Shown: piece by piece, positions 26,796 through 37,683 of the stretch | Numbering within the stretch: position 1 is the first letter of the stretch | How the letters are laid out: the number at the start of each line of letters is the position of its first letter | Source: Desulfosporosinus sp. FKB | GTDB taxonomy: Bacteria > Bacillota > Desulfitobacteriia > Desulfitobacteriales > Desulfitobacteriaceae | NCBI RefSeq assembly: GCF_002196705.1 | Contig: NZ_NADJ01000036.1 | Span: forward strand, 62,001 to 126,000 | DNA: 64,000 nt | Direction: 5' to 3' | Made by a program: the position numbers and the translations under genes | Notes under the pieces: model-generated | What the model saw: only the letters and a program-made list of their open reading frames with translations | Database searches by the model: none | What the model was told of the DNA's origin: nothing

Positions 26796-26840
26796 GGAAG
26801 CATATCTTTTCAAAACGGAAATTTTATGGGTATTGCCACA
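26796..26840. repeat. Transposon end proximal to ssrA
   Basis: Read inward on the minus strand from 26840 this end starts TGTGGCAATACCCAT. The 17-bp repeat GGAAGCATATCTTTTCA lies at 26796-26812, matching the sites in the other end. Fewer copies are visible here than at the distal end. Confidence 0.8.
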
Positions 26841-26845
26841 AAAAT
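26841..26845. repeat. Target-site duplication AAAAT, ssrA-proximal copy
   Basis: AAAAT follows directly after the terminal TGCCACA and equals the copy at 11065-11069. It is immediately followed by TGTGGCAAT, an inverted copy of the transposon end lying in flanking DNA. Confidence 0.85.
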
Positions 26846-26869
26846 TGTGGCAATTATTGAGTGCTTATT

Positions 26870-27221
26870 TGGCGGAGGCGAGGGGACTTGCACCCCTGTA
26901 TCGAAGAACGACCACAAAAGCGTCTACGCGTGTGTCCTTTAATTTAAGTTTCGCCTTTCGTGCCTCCTAAAGGCAAGGATTCATTTCAGGCTAGCTCGAT
27001 AATCTTAGCTAATATCTCCGAGCATTGACATTAGAGCGTCCTACTAATTTGACACCCTGGACCCTTCACCGTAGGTCAGAAGGCAGGATGCTAGCGGCAC
27101 TTAGGCAGCTAGAGCGAAATTATCTTCGTTAACTATTTTTGTCCACCGTTTAACGAGACCAGGTGGAATCTCGACGCGCAACTTTTGCCACCGCTTCCCC
27201 GAGCGAGTCTAAAACGCCCCC
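26870..27221 (-). ncRNA. ssrA: Transfer-messenger RNA (tmRNA)
   Basis: The minus strand reads GGGGGCGTTTTAGACTCG at the 5' end and ...AAGTCCCCTCGCCTCCGCCA at the 3' end. The 7-bp acceptor GGGGGCG/CGCCTCC pairs with one G-U, CCA is encoded, and the T arm (GGGGTGCAAGTCCCC) is intact. Inside is a tag frame ending AACGAAGATAATTTCGCT...GCC then TAA, i.e. NEDNFALAA. tmRNA rescues stalled ribosomes with SmpB, whose gene lies 280 bases upstream on the same strand. The transposon begins 30 bases past the 3' end, so the native terminator has been displaced. Confidence 0.96.
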
Positions 27222-27500
27222 GAATTAATTACATGATTAGTATATCATATTTAAGCATAAAACAAACTGATTTTCTTTGGAATATGAGGATTATCATGGC
27301 AAGAATTTACTTTGAAAAAAAAGAACTATAAGATAGGATTCCAAAGTTTGTTTAAATAAATCTATAGTTCACAAATTGTTTTCAATAATCATAAGTAATG
27401 GTATCGTTATTGGCAAAAATCCCCTAAACAAATTAAGTTTAAAATTCGCTTATCAGGAATTATGAAGTTAATTCAATAATGAAATAGCGTAATTACTCCA

Positions 27501-27968
27501 TTAACTTCTATTCCGATCCTTTAATGCTCGTTCAATATCTCGTTTACTTTCCTTTTCGGCCAGGGCTTGACGTTTATCATAATTTTTCTTCCCTTGAGCA
27601 ACTCCTAATTCAACTTTTGCCAAGCCCCTTTTTAAATATATTTTAGTTGGGATTAGGGTTAAGCCTTGCTGCTGAATCCTTCCAACCAATTTATTAATTT
27701 CAGATCGGTGCAAGAGCAGCTTTCGAGGCCTTAAAGGATCATGGTTAAAGCGGTTCCCTTGTTCATAAGGGCTGATATGCATTTGATAAACCCAAATCTC
27801 GCCATTATCTAGATGAGCATAACTGTCTTTTAAGTTTACACGTCCATTCCGGATTGATTTTATCTCAGTTCCTGTAAGGATTATTCCAGCTTCGATTCGG
27901 TCCTCTATGAAATAATCGTGGAAAGCTTTGCGGTTTTCAGAGACAACTTTAATCCCTTCAGAAGGCAT
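27501..27968 (-). CDS. smpB: SsrA-binding protein SmpB
   Basis: The start at 27968 follows GAGGAGG by 8 bases and gives 155 residues. The sequence has the SmpB pattern: [20 protein letters not shown], then [38 protein letters not shown] and the basic tail [20 protein letters not shown]. SmpB binds the tRNA-like part of tmRNA and delivers it to stalled ribosomes. Its placement upstream of ssrA on the same strand is the common Firmicute arrangement. Confidence 0.97.
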   Translation of the reverse strand: MPSEGIKVVSENRKAFHDYFIEDRIEAGIILTGTEIKSIRNGRVNLKDSYAHLDNGEIWVYQMHISPYEQGNRFNHDPLRPRKLLLHRSEINKLVGRIQQQGLTLIPTKIYLKRGLAKVELGVAQGKKNYDKRQALAEKESKRDIERALKDRNRS

Positions 27969-28076
27969 ATGAGTTCCTCCTCTCATCTTTATTATACAAC
28001 AAATCATTATACAATTAATCGCATTATTTTCCTATCTTATCCATATCAAAGGCATTTCCAGTCTTCAATGAAACTA

Positions 28077-28856
28077 TTATAAAACCTCATTATATCTCTG
28101 CAGAAACTCGTGAACCTTGAGAGCAACCTCTTCTCGTTCAATCCCCAGCGTCAATATATGTCCGGAATGTTCCCAATAAAGGACTTCGGATTCACAAGCC
28201 TGTATGTTCTTACGAATAATTTGAACACTGATTGGGTCAACGGTAAAATCTTTGCGGCTTTGCATCAATAAAGCAGGGCATTTTATATGTTTAAGTTCGC
28301 GGCGAACTTTGTGAATGGCTTTATTCAAGGATATCAGAGAATCAATAGGAATTTTATCGTAGACAAAACGTTCTGGTTTCGATTGAGTTAACCGAGAATC
28401 TGAAGGGACATGGGCAGCAATTTGCGATTTTGGCTTTGTGACAAATTTCCGGAAGGGGCGGATCAGCCGAACATACCGTGTTCTCCGGTCAGCCAGCAGC
28501 ATCGGAGAATTCATAGATACCAGGCCATCAATTAAATCTAGTGTTGCCAAATGCAGAGCTAATAACCCTCCCATTGAAAGTCCCATTCCAATCACTTTGG
28601 AACATGACTTTCTTAACTCAGCCACACCTGCTTCAGCGTCCTTAACCCAGTCCTCCCACCGGGTCTTTGCCATTTGTTCCGGTGTAGTCCCGTGCCCTGA
28701 AAGTCGGATTCCCAGAACCGTCCAGCCGAGACCAGCCAATTGTTCGCCTAAATAACGCATTTCAGAAGGTGATCCTGAAAAACCATGAATAAGCAAACAG
28801 CCTACAGGATTTCCTGGAAAATAAAATGGGTCCACCAACCGTTTTTGCGGTTTCAC
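28077..28856 (-). CDS. Alpha/beta hydrolase, carboxylesterase/monoacylglycerol lipase type
   Basis: The 259-residue cytosolic protein has CLLIHGFSGSPSEMRYLG (oxyanion loop), the nucleophile elbow IGMGLSMGGLLAL with Ser near residue 94, the acid in SRKDFTVDP near 203 and the catalytic His in EHSGHILTL near 231. This matches the Est30/YvaK group of carboxylesterases found next to secG, smpB and ssrA in many Firmicutes. Its natural substrate is unknown. In those genomes an rnr gene often lies between it and smpB; none is present here. Confidence 0.88.
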   Translation of the reverse strand: MKPQKRLVDPFYFPGNPVGCLLIHGFSGSPSEMRYLGEQLAGLGWTVLGIRLSGHGTTPEQMAKTRWEDWVKDAEAGVAELRKSCSKVIGMGLSMGGLLALHLATLDLIDGLVSMNSPMLLADRRTRYVRLIRPFRKFVTKPKSQIAAHVPSDSRLTQSKPERFVYDKIPIDSLISLNKAIHKVRRELKHIKCPALLMQSRKDFTVDPISVQIIRKNIQACESEVLYWEHSGHILTLGIEREEVALKVHEFLQRYNEVL

Positions 28857-28950
28857 CCAAATCCCTCCCGTCGTATCTCGGATTTAGACACCCAAAACAT
28901 AGCACGAAAGGGGCACCTCATACGAAGTGTCCCTCTTGTATCATAACTTG

Positions 28951-29175
28951 TTACTGAATCATTGCTAATCCCAGAGAGCTTAAGAGGAAGACAGCCGCCA
29001 AAACAGCTGTAACTTTAGCAAGTAATTCATCCATGCCCTTCTTTTTCCCAAAGATGGAATCGCCGGCACCAGAGATTGCTCCGGATAACCCCGCACTTCT
29101 TCCCGATTGGAGAAGGACAGTTGCAATCAGTCCTATAGAACTAAGAACCAAAACCACAATCAAAGCAATTTTCAA
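28951..29175 (-). CDS. secG: Preprotein translocase subunit SecG
   Basis: The chosen TTG at 29175 follows a GGGGGG ribosome site and gives 74 residues starting KIALIVVLVLSSIGLIATVL. Two membrane helices flank the conserved LQSGRSAGLSGAISGAGDSI loop and the FGKKKGMDELL segment. SecG joins SecY and SecE in the protein-export channel. It follows eno by about 120 bases and may be part of the glycolytic transcript. Confidence 0.93.
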   Translation of the reverse strand: MKIALIVVLVLSSIGLIATVLLQSGRSAGLSGAISGAGDSIFGKKKGMDELLAKVTAVLAAVFLLSSLGLAMIQ

Positions 29176-29293
29176 GTAAACACCCCCCCAATACAACACT
29201 CTGTTGTATCGCTACCGTAAATAGTCAGTAGGACTATTTTAGCACAAGCAGCCTGAAAACTCAACAAACATTAAAGGATGTCGTCCGGAGTAA

Positions 29294-32144
<2,851 letters not shown>

Positions 32145-32166
32145 TTCCAGTTTCCTTCCCGCGTGC

Positions 32167-32931
32167 CTAAACTGAAGCAGCGTTATGTATTAATTTGGCA
32201 AATCCCTGAGGATCAAGGCTAGCTCCTCCGACGAGAGCCCCGTCGACATCGGGTTCCGACAATAATTCGGCAATATTGTCCGCCTTAACACTCCCTCCAT
32301 AAAGAATCGGCACCTTTTCGGAAGCTGTTCCCATGAACCTGGCAAGTGTGGAACGGATGGCGGCACACATTTCTTGGGCATCTTGACTCGAAGCCGTTTT
32401 TCCCGTTCCGATAGCCCATATCGGTTCATAAGCAATAACAACTCGGTTAAGATCTTCCGGAGAAATACCTTCCAAGGCCTTGGACACTTGACCCTGCACT
32501 CGCTCGACAGCTTTTCCCTCTTCACGAACGCTGAGATTTTCTCCTACGCAAAGAATAGGAGTCAGCCCTGCAGCCAAAGCCTTGCTGACCTTCTTGGCAA
32601 TAGTTTCGTCGGTTTCACCAAACATTTCTCTGCGCTCCGAGTGTCCTAAGATTACGTAAGTACAAGCAGCTTCTAACAGCATCTGGGCCGATATTTCACC
32701 TGTATAGGCACCTTGATCAGCCCAGGACATATTTTGTGCCCCTAAATGGACAATACTTTCTTCCAGCTCATTTTTAAGCGTATAGAGGGCAGTAAAAGGA
32801 GCGCATAGAATGATATCAAGGGCAGTGACGTCTTTAATTTCCTCTAAAAACGTTACTGCATAATCTTCAGCTTCCTTTACGGTTTTGAACATTTTCCAGT
32901 TGCCCGCGATGACAGGTCTTCGCTTTGCCAC
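32167..32931 (-). CDS. tpiA: Triosephosphate isomerase
   Basis: The 254-residue TIM-barrel enzyme interconverts dihydroxyacetone phosphate and glyceraldehyde 3-phosphate. Landmarks are AGNWKMFKT (Asn/Lys), ILGHSERR (His), IAYEPIWAIGTG (catalytic Glu) and ILYGGSVK. The start is GTG after GGGAGGA. In this window it also links glycerol breakdown, which yields dihydroxyacetone phosphate through GlpABC, to glycolysis. Confidence 0.98.
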   Translation of the reverse strand: MAKRRPVIAGNWKMFKTVKEAEDYAVTFLEEIKDVTALDIILCAPFTALYTLKNELEESIVHLGAQNMSWADQGAYTGEISAQMLLEAACTYVILGHSERREMFGETDETIAKKVSKALAAGLTPILCVGENLSVREEGKAVERVQGQVSKALEGISPEDLNRVVIAYEPIWAIGTGKTASSQDAQEMCAAIRSTLARFMGTASEKVPILYGGSVKADNIAELLSEPDVDGALVGGASLDPQGFAKLIHNAASV

Positions 32932-33033
32932 AGTACAATTCCTCCCGCAATCAATTGAAACTTTGCCTCTTAATCAAATTTATATTATAGTTTGATTTTC
33001 CAAAGACGAAAGTTTTAGCTGCAATTCCGTCTT

Positions 33034-34218
33034 TTAAGCGTCCTGTAAGGCCGCAACACCCGGCAGAACCTTCCCTTCCAAAAATTCGAGAGATGCTCCC
33101 CCACCGGTAGAAATATGTGTCATCCGCTCTGCTACACCAGTCTTTTCGACAGCCGCTACAGAGTCTCCGCCCCCAACAATCGTGGTACCTTTACAATCCG
33201 CAACTGCCTTGGCCACCCGTTCAGTTCCTTTAGCAAAAGCATCCATCTCAAAAACTCCCATAGGACCGTTCCAAACAACAGTTTGGGCTGAAGAAATGAT
33301 AGTGCTAAACCGTTCAGCGCTTGCCGGACCGATATCCAAGGCCATTTCGTCATCCTGAATATCTGATAAAGCAGCAATGCGATGGGAAGCCTGAGCGGCA
33401 AATTCCTTGGCTGCAACAACATCAATGGGCAATTCTAAAGCGACGCCTTTGCTCTTTGCCTTCTCGATCAGCTGTTTCGCCAGGCCGAGCTTATCCTCTT
33501 CCAGCAAGGATTTACCAACCTTATAGCCTTGGGCTTTAAGAAAAGTGTTAGCCATTCCCCCGCCGATAATCAAGGCATTAACCTTATCCAAGAGGTTTTC
33601 AATAACTCCGATCTTATCACTTACTTTTGCTCCGCCAATAATTGCCACAAAGGGGCGTTCAGGCCGTTCCAAAGCATTCCCCATGAACTCCACTTCTTTT
33701 TGCATCAGCAGCCCTGCCACCGCCGGAATATAGTGCGTTACTCCCTCCGTCGAAGCATGGGCACGATGGGCTGTTCCAAAGGCATCATTGACAAAGATAT
33801 CTGCCAGGGAAGCCATTTCACGAGCAAACTCCGGATCATTCTTTTCTTCTTCTTTGTGGAAACGAACGTTTTCCAACAAAAGAACCTGACCATCTTGTAA
33901 TTTTTCAGCGGCCTCTTGAGCCGCTTCCCCAATACAATCTTGAACCAGGGCAACATTTTGCCCCAATCGTTCACTCAGACGTTTAGCAACAGGTGCCAAA
34001 GAATATTTCGCATTGACCTGGCCCTTTGGACGTCCCAAATGAGAAGCAAGAATGACCCGGGCACCCTCTTTAACGAGATATTCAATGGTGGGGAGGGAAG
34101 CACGTATGCGCGTATCATCGGTTATCTGCCCTTGCTCGTCTAACGGCACATTAAAATCCGCTCGGACTAATACTCGCTTTCCTTTAACAGTGACGTCTTT
34201 GACACTTTTTTTGTTCAT
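33034..34218 (-). CDS. pgk: Phosphoglycerate kinase
   Basis: The 394-residue enzyme transfers phosphate from 1,3-bisphosphoglycerate to ADP. It shows [59 protein letters not shown] and the C-terminal GGGDSVAA loop. It appears to be the first gene of a pgk-tpiA-gpmI-eno-secG run. The gap gene that often precedes pgk is absent here. Confidence 0.98.
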   Translation of the reverse strand: MNKKSVKDVTVKGKRVLVRADFNVPLDEQGQITDDTRIRASLPTIEYLVKEGARVILASHLGRPKGQVNAKYSLAPVAKRLSERLGQNVALVQDCIGEAAQEAAEKLQDGQVLLLENVRFHKEEEKNDPEFAREMASLADIFVNDAFGTAHRAHASTEGVTHYIPAVAGLLMQKEVEFMGNALERPERPFVAIIGGAKVSDKIGVIENLLDKVNALIIGGGMANTFLKAQGYKVGKSLLEEDKLGLAKQLIEKAKSKGVALELPIDVVAAKEFAAQASHRIAALSDIQDDEMALDIGPASAERFSTIISSAQTVVWNGPMGVFEMDAFAKGTERVAKAVADCKGTTIVGGGDSVAAVEKTGVAERMTHISTGGGASLEFLEGKVLPGVAALQDA

Positions 34219-34547
34219 AAAAAATCCCCTTTCTATGGCTCAAGGGTTTGGTGTTTCTTAGCGTTTTAGATAACTTTAATAATATATCCTAGTATACCGA
34301 GAAAAGAAACTTCCTACTCTCCCAAACTCCAGATTCATAAACAATTGATGCTATCTTCTCCAAAGGAGTTTCAAATTAATTCTTCATTAAAACATGAGAT
34401 TCCTGCCTGACCTATTATGTTTCTCGTTATTAACAAGATCTTAATCTCTATTTAACTTTAAGGGTACCTATCAAAATACCTCATTCAAAAAAATAAAGCA
34501 AAAATAATCCTGATTATCTGTTTCACTAACCATTCAAAAAGATAAAT
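34219..34547. other. Intergenic region between pgk and glpP
   Basis: The 329 bases are AT-rich and probably contain the promoter of the glycolytic operon. AGGGGAT just before pgk is its ribosome site. No strong hairpin terminator for glpP and no clear -35/-10 pair could be assigned. Confidence 0.4.
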
Positions 34548-35123
34548 TTAATCGAAGTTTATATCCCACAAATGGCGCAGGCTTGTAGAAACAGCATCAA
34601 TTCCCTTGGCTAAAGCAGTCCTGACGTCTTCTTCAGTTCTTAATAATCCCCCGCCAAGAACGGGTATGCCTAAGGAATCTTTCATTTCCTGGATAACAAA
34701 ACGCGGGATCGTGGCCGGTAAGATTTCCACGGCATTTGGTTTGACAGCGGCAGCCATTTTTATCCCTGTCTTAACAGACTCCGAATCCAAAACAAACAGG
34801 CGCTGAATCACCACCATACCTTCGTCAAGCGCATATTTAACCAAGTTTGGCTTCGTCGTGACAAGGCCGCGCAGTCCCATTCTTGCCAACAAATGTATCC
34901 CCGCCTTGTCCTTACCGGCACCTTCCAGCATATCGAGATGGACCATCAAAACTTTATTATCACCATGAACCTTTTTCACTATGGAGGGCAGGAGATTAAT
35001 GTTTGCACCTAAAAGAAAGACAGCGCCAATGTTGGGATGAAGCATGGCTTCACTTAAATCCTCAACTCTCCGAATGGTTGCGCCAACCTTTTTTCCCTGC
35101 ATAACAGTACTTAAAAAATCCAT
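34548..35123 (-). CDS. glpP: Glycerol-3-phosphate-responsive antiterminator GlpP
   Basis: The start at 35123 follows GGGGGAT and gives 191 residues, the usual GlpP length. Landmarks include GAVFLLGANINLLPSIVKKV, VMVHLDMLEGAGKDKAG, GLRGLVTTKPNLVKYA, IQRLFVLDSESV and ILPATIPRFV followed by GGGLLRTEEDV. In Bacillus, GlpP bound to glycerol 3-phosphate prevents termination in the leaders of glp mRNAs. Here it closes the glp cluster, and a hairpin in the glpA leader is a likely target. Confidence 0.93.
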   Translation of the reverse strand: MDFLSTVMQGKKVGATIRRVEDLSEAMLHPNIGAVFLLGANINLLPSIVKKVHGDNKVLMVHLDMLEGAGKDKAGIHLLARMGLRGLVTTKPNLVKYALDEGMVVIQRLFVLDSESVKTGIKMAAAVKPNAVEILPATIPRFVIQEMKDSLGIPVLGGGLLRTEEDVRTALAKGIDAVSTSLRHLWDINFD

Positions 35124-35149
35124 ATTGCTATCCCCCAAGGTTTAATTAA

Positions 35150-36397
35150 TTATTCGTGTATTATATTATATGCTTTTGCCAAAATACGCAAAGGATGTTC
35201 AGTGGGAATAGAAGTACCATGTTGAATCTGAACTTTACAGACCCCGCATTCCGTTAACATTTCCTGAAAATCTCCCTGTTCAACTCCGACATTGACTGCC
35301 TCAAAAAGGGGGCTGCCGATTTTCATTGCTTTATCATACTTTTCAGCTTTAAATCCATAGCTCCCGGATACGCCGCAGCAGCCGGCATCAAGATTGCGTA
35401 TTTTTACACCGGGGATTAAGCGCAAAATGCGCAAAGCCGGGGTTCCAATCCCTTGAGCTTTTAAGTGGCACGGCAGATGGTAGCCAAAAGAAGCATTGAC
35501 CTGTTGAAAATCCAGAGGCAATTCTCCCTTTTCATAAAGCAGCCACAGAAATTCAAACAAATCGTAGGTCTGAGCCCCGATCATCTGGGCCGCCGAGGCT
35601 GACAGCTTAGGATAGTCTTCTTTCAAGGTTAAGCCACAGCTGGTACAGGAGGCTATAACAGGCACTCCGGCCTCCAGATAGGGGCGCATTAATTCCAAGT
35701 TATAAAGTCCATTCTTGCGGGCCTTGTCGAACTGACCATTAGCCTCTAAGGGTAAACCACAACAATGAAAATTAGGCACAATGGTTTTATAGCCAATATG
35801 CTCTAAAACTTTAATCATGATTCGGCCTGTCTCCCCTTCATTATAACGTGTATAGCAACCTGGGAAGTAGACAACTTGCTTGCCGGACGTGACTCCAGCT
35901 CTTCCGGCCTTATCTTCGATTACTTCTAAAGGTTTACCATAAGCAGGCAAGGGACCTTTTTGACTGATCCCAAGTCCTTTCTCAAGAGCCCACCGTACTA
36001 AGTTTAGTTTCAAGGCTTGATTGGCCATCCCGGGCCATAAAACTCCGAGCTTGCCAAGATATTCTGCCCGGCCCAGGACGTACCCTCTTAAGCGTAATTT
36101 GACGCCGGGCATCGTTTTATGGGGCCCTTTACGGGCTGCCCTCCGGGCATCAAGAATCATCTCCGTTATTTTTACCCCTGAAGGGCAGGTTACTTCACAG
36201 GTTTTGCAATTTGAACAATCATCCAACGTTGTTTCACCTGGAATAAACTGCCCCCTGCGGAATCGTTCCATATCCGGTCCTAAACCTTTCGGTCCCGGAA
36301 AATGAGGATTTACTTTGGCCACCGGGCACTGAGCTGTACATACATTACATTTTTGGCAAGCATCCAACCGTGCCGTCAATTCATTTCTTACATCCAT
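35150..36397 (-). CDS. glpC: Anaerobic glycerol-3-phosphate dehydrogenase subunit C
   Basis: The start at 36397 follows AAGGAGG. The 415-residue protein has two 4Fe-4S motifs (CQKCNVCTAQCPV near 13 and CSNCKTCEVTCPSG near 60) and two CCG domains (FHCCGLPLE near 214 and AGCCGVSGSYG near 340) of the type found in heterodisulfide-reductase-like electron carriers. GlpC anchors the GlpAB dehydrogenase at the membrane and passes electrons to quinone. The gene is downstream of glpA and glpB in one operon. Confidence 0.93.
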   Translation of the reverse strand: MDVRNELTARLDACQKCNVCTAQCPVAKVNPHFPGPKGLGPDMERFRRGQFIPGETTLDDCSNCKTCEVTCPSGVKITEMILDARRAARKGPHKTMPGVKLRLRGYVLGRAEYLGKLGVLWPGMANQALKLNLVRWALEKGLGISQKGPLPAYGKPLEVIEDKAGRAGVTSGKQVVYFPGCYTRYNEGETGRIMIKVLEHIGYKTIVPNFHCCGLPLEANGQFDKARKNGLYNLELMRPYLEAGVPVIASCTSCGLTLKEDYPKLSASAAQMIGAQTYDLFEFLWLLYEKGELPLDFQQVNASFGYHLPCHLKAQGIGTPALRILRLIPGVKIRNLDAGCCGVSGSYGFKAEKYDKAMKIGSPLFEAVNVGVEQGDFQEMLTECGVCKVQIQHGTSIPTEHPLRILAKAYNIIHE

Positions 36398-36435
36398 CGT
36401 CAAGGATCCTCCTTCCCGTCTCAAGTGCATGGGCC

Positions 36436-37683
36436 CTAAATTATTTCAGCCGCAGCGCAGCCTGAGGTTACCGATACACCTCCGCCGCACCGTTGAGTCC
36501 AAGGATCCCAATGGGCCAGCATTCTTCCTACGACATGGACATTATCCCAGATAACTTGTCCCTGATTAGTGTCCAAGGGGCGCAGACAGTTATCCGTTTC
36601 CACGCCAATTTGGGCAAAAGGCTGAGGAGCAAAGAACCGGGAAGCGCTCCATTCCTGCGGCACAAATAAGGGCAGATCGAAAACGTCTTCATGAATCGAT
36701 TTTCTTTCTATGCCTACTTTAATTCCGCCGCCTAAGAGTCCGCCGGTAGCCAGAATAAACTTCTTGGCTTTTAAGTGCAAAACCTTACCCATACTATGGA
36801 CTATTATTTCCTGACAGGACTTAGGCTGCTTATCCGATACCGGCTCTCCAGTCAGAGCAGCCGCACGGGCTCCGATCATTAATTCACCGCCCAAATCTGT
36901 AAATTGATGCTTCAAATATTCCGCAAAATAACGGCCATGAGGACTTGGTATAAAAGAACTCATTTCTATGACAGGCAAGGAATAATCCTTTCCATAAATT
37001 TTAGTGCGCGAAGCATCAAAGTACTCGCTTACCAGACTGGGCAAAACCACAGCGATTCTTTCCGATTTGCTGCCTGCTCCTTGCTGCTCTCGTTTAATCG
37101 TTTCAATTTCCTGGGCGAGAAGGTTCTGCCCTTCCTTTGATCTCCAGATAGCTGCATAATCAATACCGGATGCACTCTTGCCTATTCGTTCCCATTCTCC
37201 AAGAATCTCCGCGTGTACTCTCTTTACCTTCACTTGCCATCCGGGGAATTCCCGGGCCATGTTCGACACTACGATTTCCGGAAAGAAGTCCTTCAATCCT
37301 TCAGGCACTAACAGTACGAAAATTCCCTGCTCCTGTCGATCCGGAAGAACCATGCTGCGGGGCATAAGATCACCTTGGCGGACCGTCCCTAATACCGTTA
37401 AGGCATGCCGGGACTTGTTATTTTCTATATATTCCGGGCAAAGTTCCTTGATAAATTGTTTGCCGCGGTCAATTGTCTCAGCGTCAAATAAGGAATAGGG
37501 GTGTTTCGGAAAATGGCGCAAACCCGCTACATCCCCATAATCAAAAATCCCTGAAAAATAATAGAGGGTACCGACTCCTTCTGTCACAATAAGCACCTTT
37601 TTGCCCCGTTGTGCGGCACGAATTCCTGCTGTCCAACCTGCTAAACCGCCCCCCACCACTATGGCATCCCACATTTTGCTCAT
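36436..37683 (-). CDS. glpB: Anaerobic glycerol-3-phosphate dehydrogenase subunit B
   Basis: The 415-residue flavoprotein starts WDAIVVGGGLAGWTAGIRAA, the FAD-binding Rossmann motif. It contains KFILATGGLLGGGIKVGIE and ends with GGGVSVTSGCAAAEII, as GlpB proteins do. Its start overlaps the glpA stop by four bases, showing translational coupling. With GlpA and GlpC it oxidises glycerol 3-phosphate to dihydroxyacetone phosphate under anaerobic conditions. Confidence 0.92.
   Translation of the reverse strand: MSKMWDAIVVGGGLAGWTAGIRAAQRGKKVLIVTEGVGTLYYFSGIFDYGDVAGLRHFPKHPYSLFDAETIDRGKQFIKELCPEYIENNKSRHALTVLGTVRQGDLMPRSMVLPDRQEQGIFVLLVPEGLKDFFPEIVVSNMAREFPGWQVKVKRVHAEILGEWERIGKSASGIDYAAIWRSKEGQNLLAQEIETIKREQQGAGSKSERIAVVLPSLVSEYFDASRTKIYGKDYSLPVIEMSSFIPSPHGRYFAEYLKHQFTDLGGELMIGARAAALTGEPVSDKQPKSCQEIIVHSMGKVLHLKAKKFILATGGLLGGGIKVGIERKSIHEDVFDLPLFVPQEWSASRFFAPQPFAQIGVETDNCLRPLDTNQGQVIWDNVHVVGRMLAHWDPWTQRCGGGVSVTSGCAAAEII

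Larger units (their letters stand above)
11070..26840. mobile_element. Tn7-like transposon inserted beside ssrA
   Basis: The ends are TGTGGCAGAACCCAT (from 11070) and, on the other strand from 26840, TGTGGCAATACCCAT. They agree at 13 of the first 15 bases and again at a TTTCC block at positions 20-24. Both are flanked by AAAAT. Inside each end are 17-bp GGAA...TTCC repeats. The 15.8 kb contain tnsAB (fused), a deleted tnsC, two tniQ-type genes (one frameshifted), an IS21-family insertion, a BcgI-like restriction-modification pair and an unknown two-gene cargo operon. One end is about 30 bp from the 3' end of ssrA. Loss of the tnsC Walker A region means it probably cannot move unaided. Confidence 0.88.

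Noticed and set aside
11070-26840. CRISPR-associated transposon
   Set aside because: Two tniQ-type genes prompted a look for Cas genes and repeat arrays inside the element, but none was seen; cargo is restriction-type instead.
26832-26854. The ATTGCCACA/TGTGGCAAT hairpin as the ssrA terminator
   Set aside because: T residues are in the loop rather than after the stem on the ssrA strand, and half of the hairpin belongs to the transposon end.
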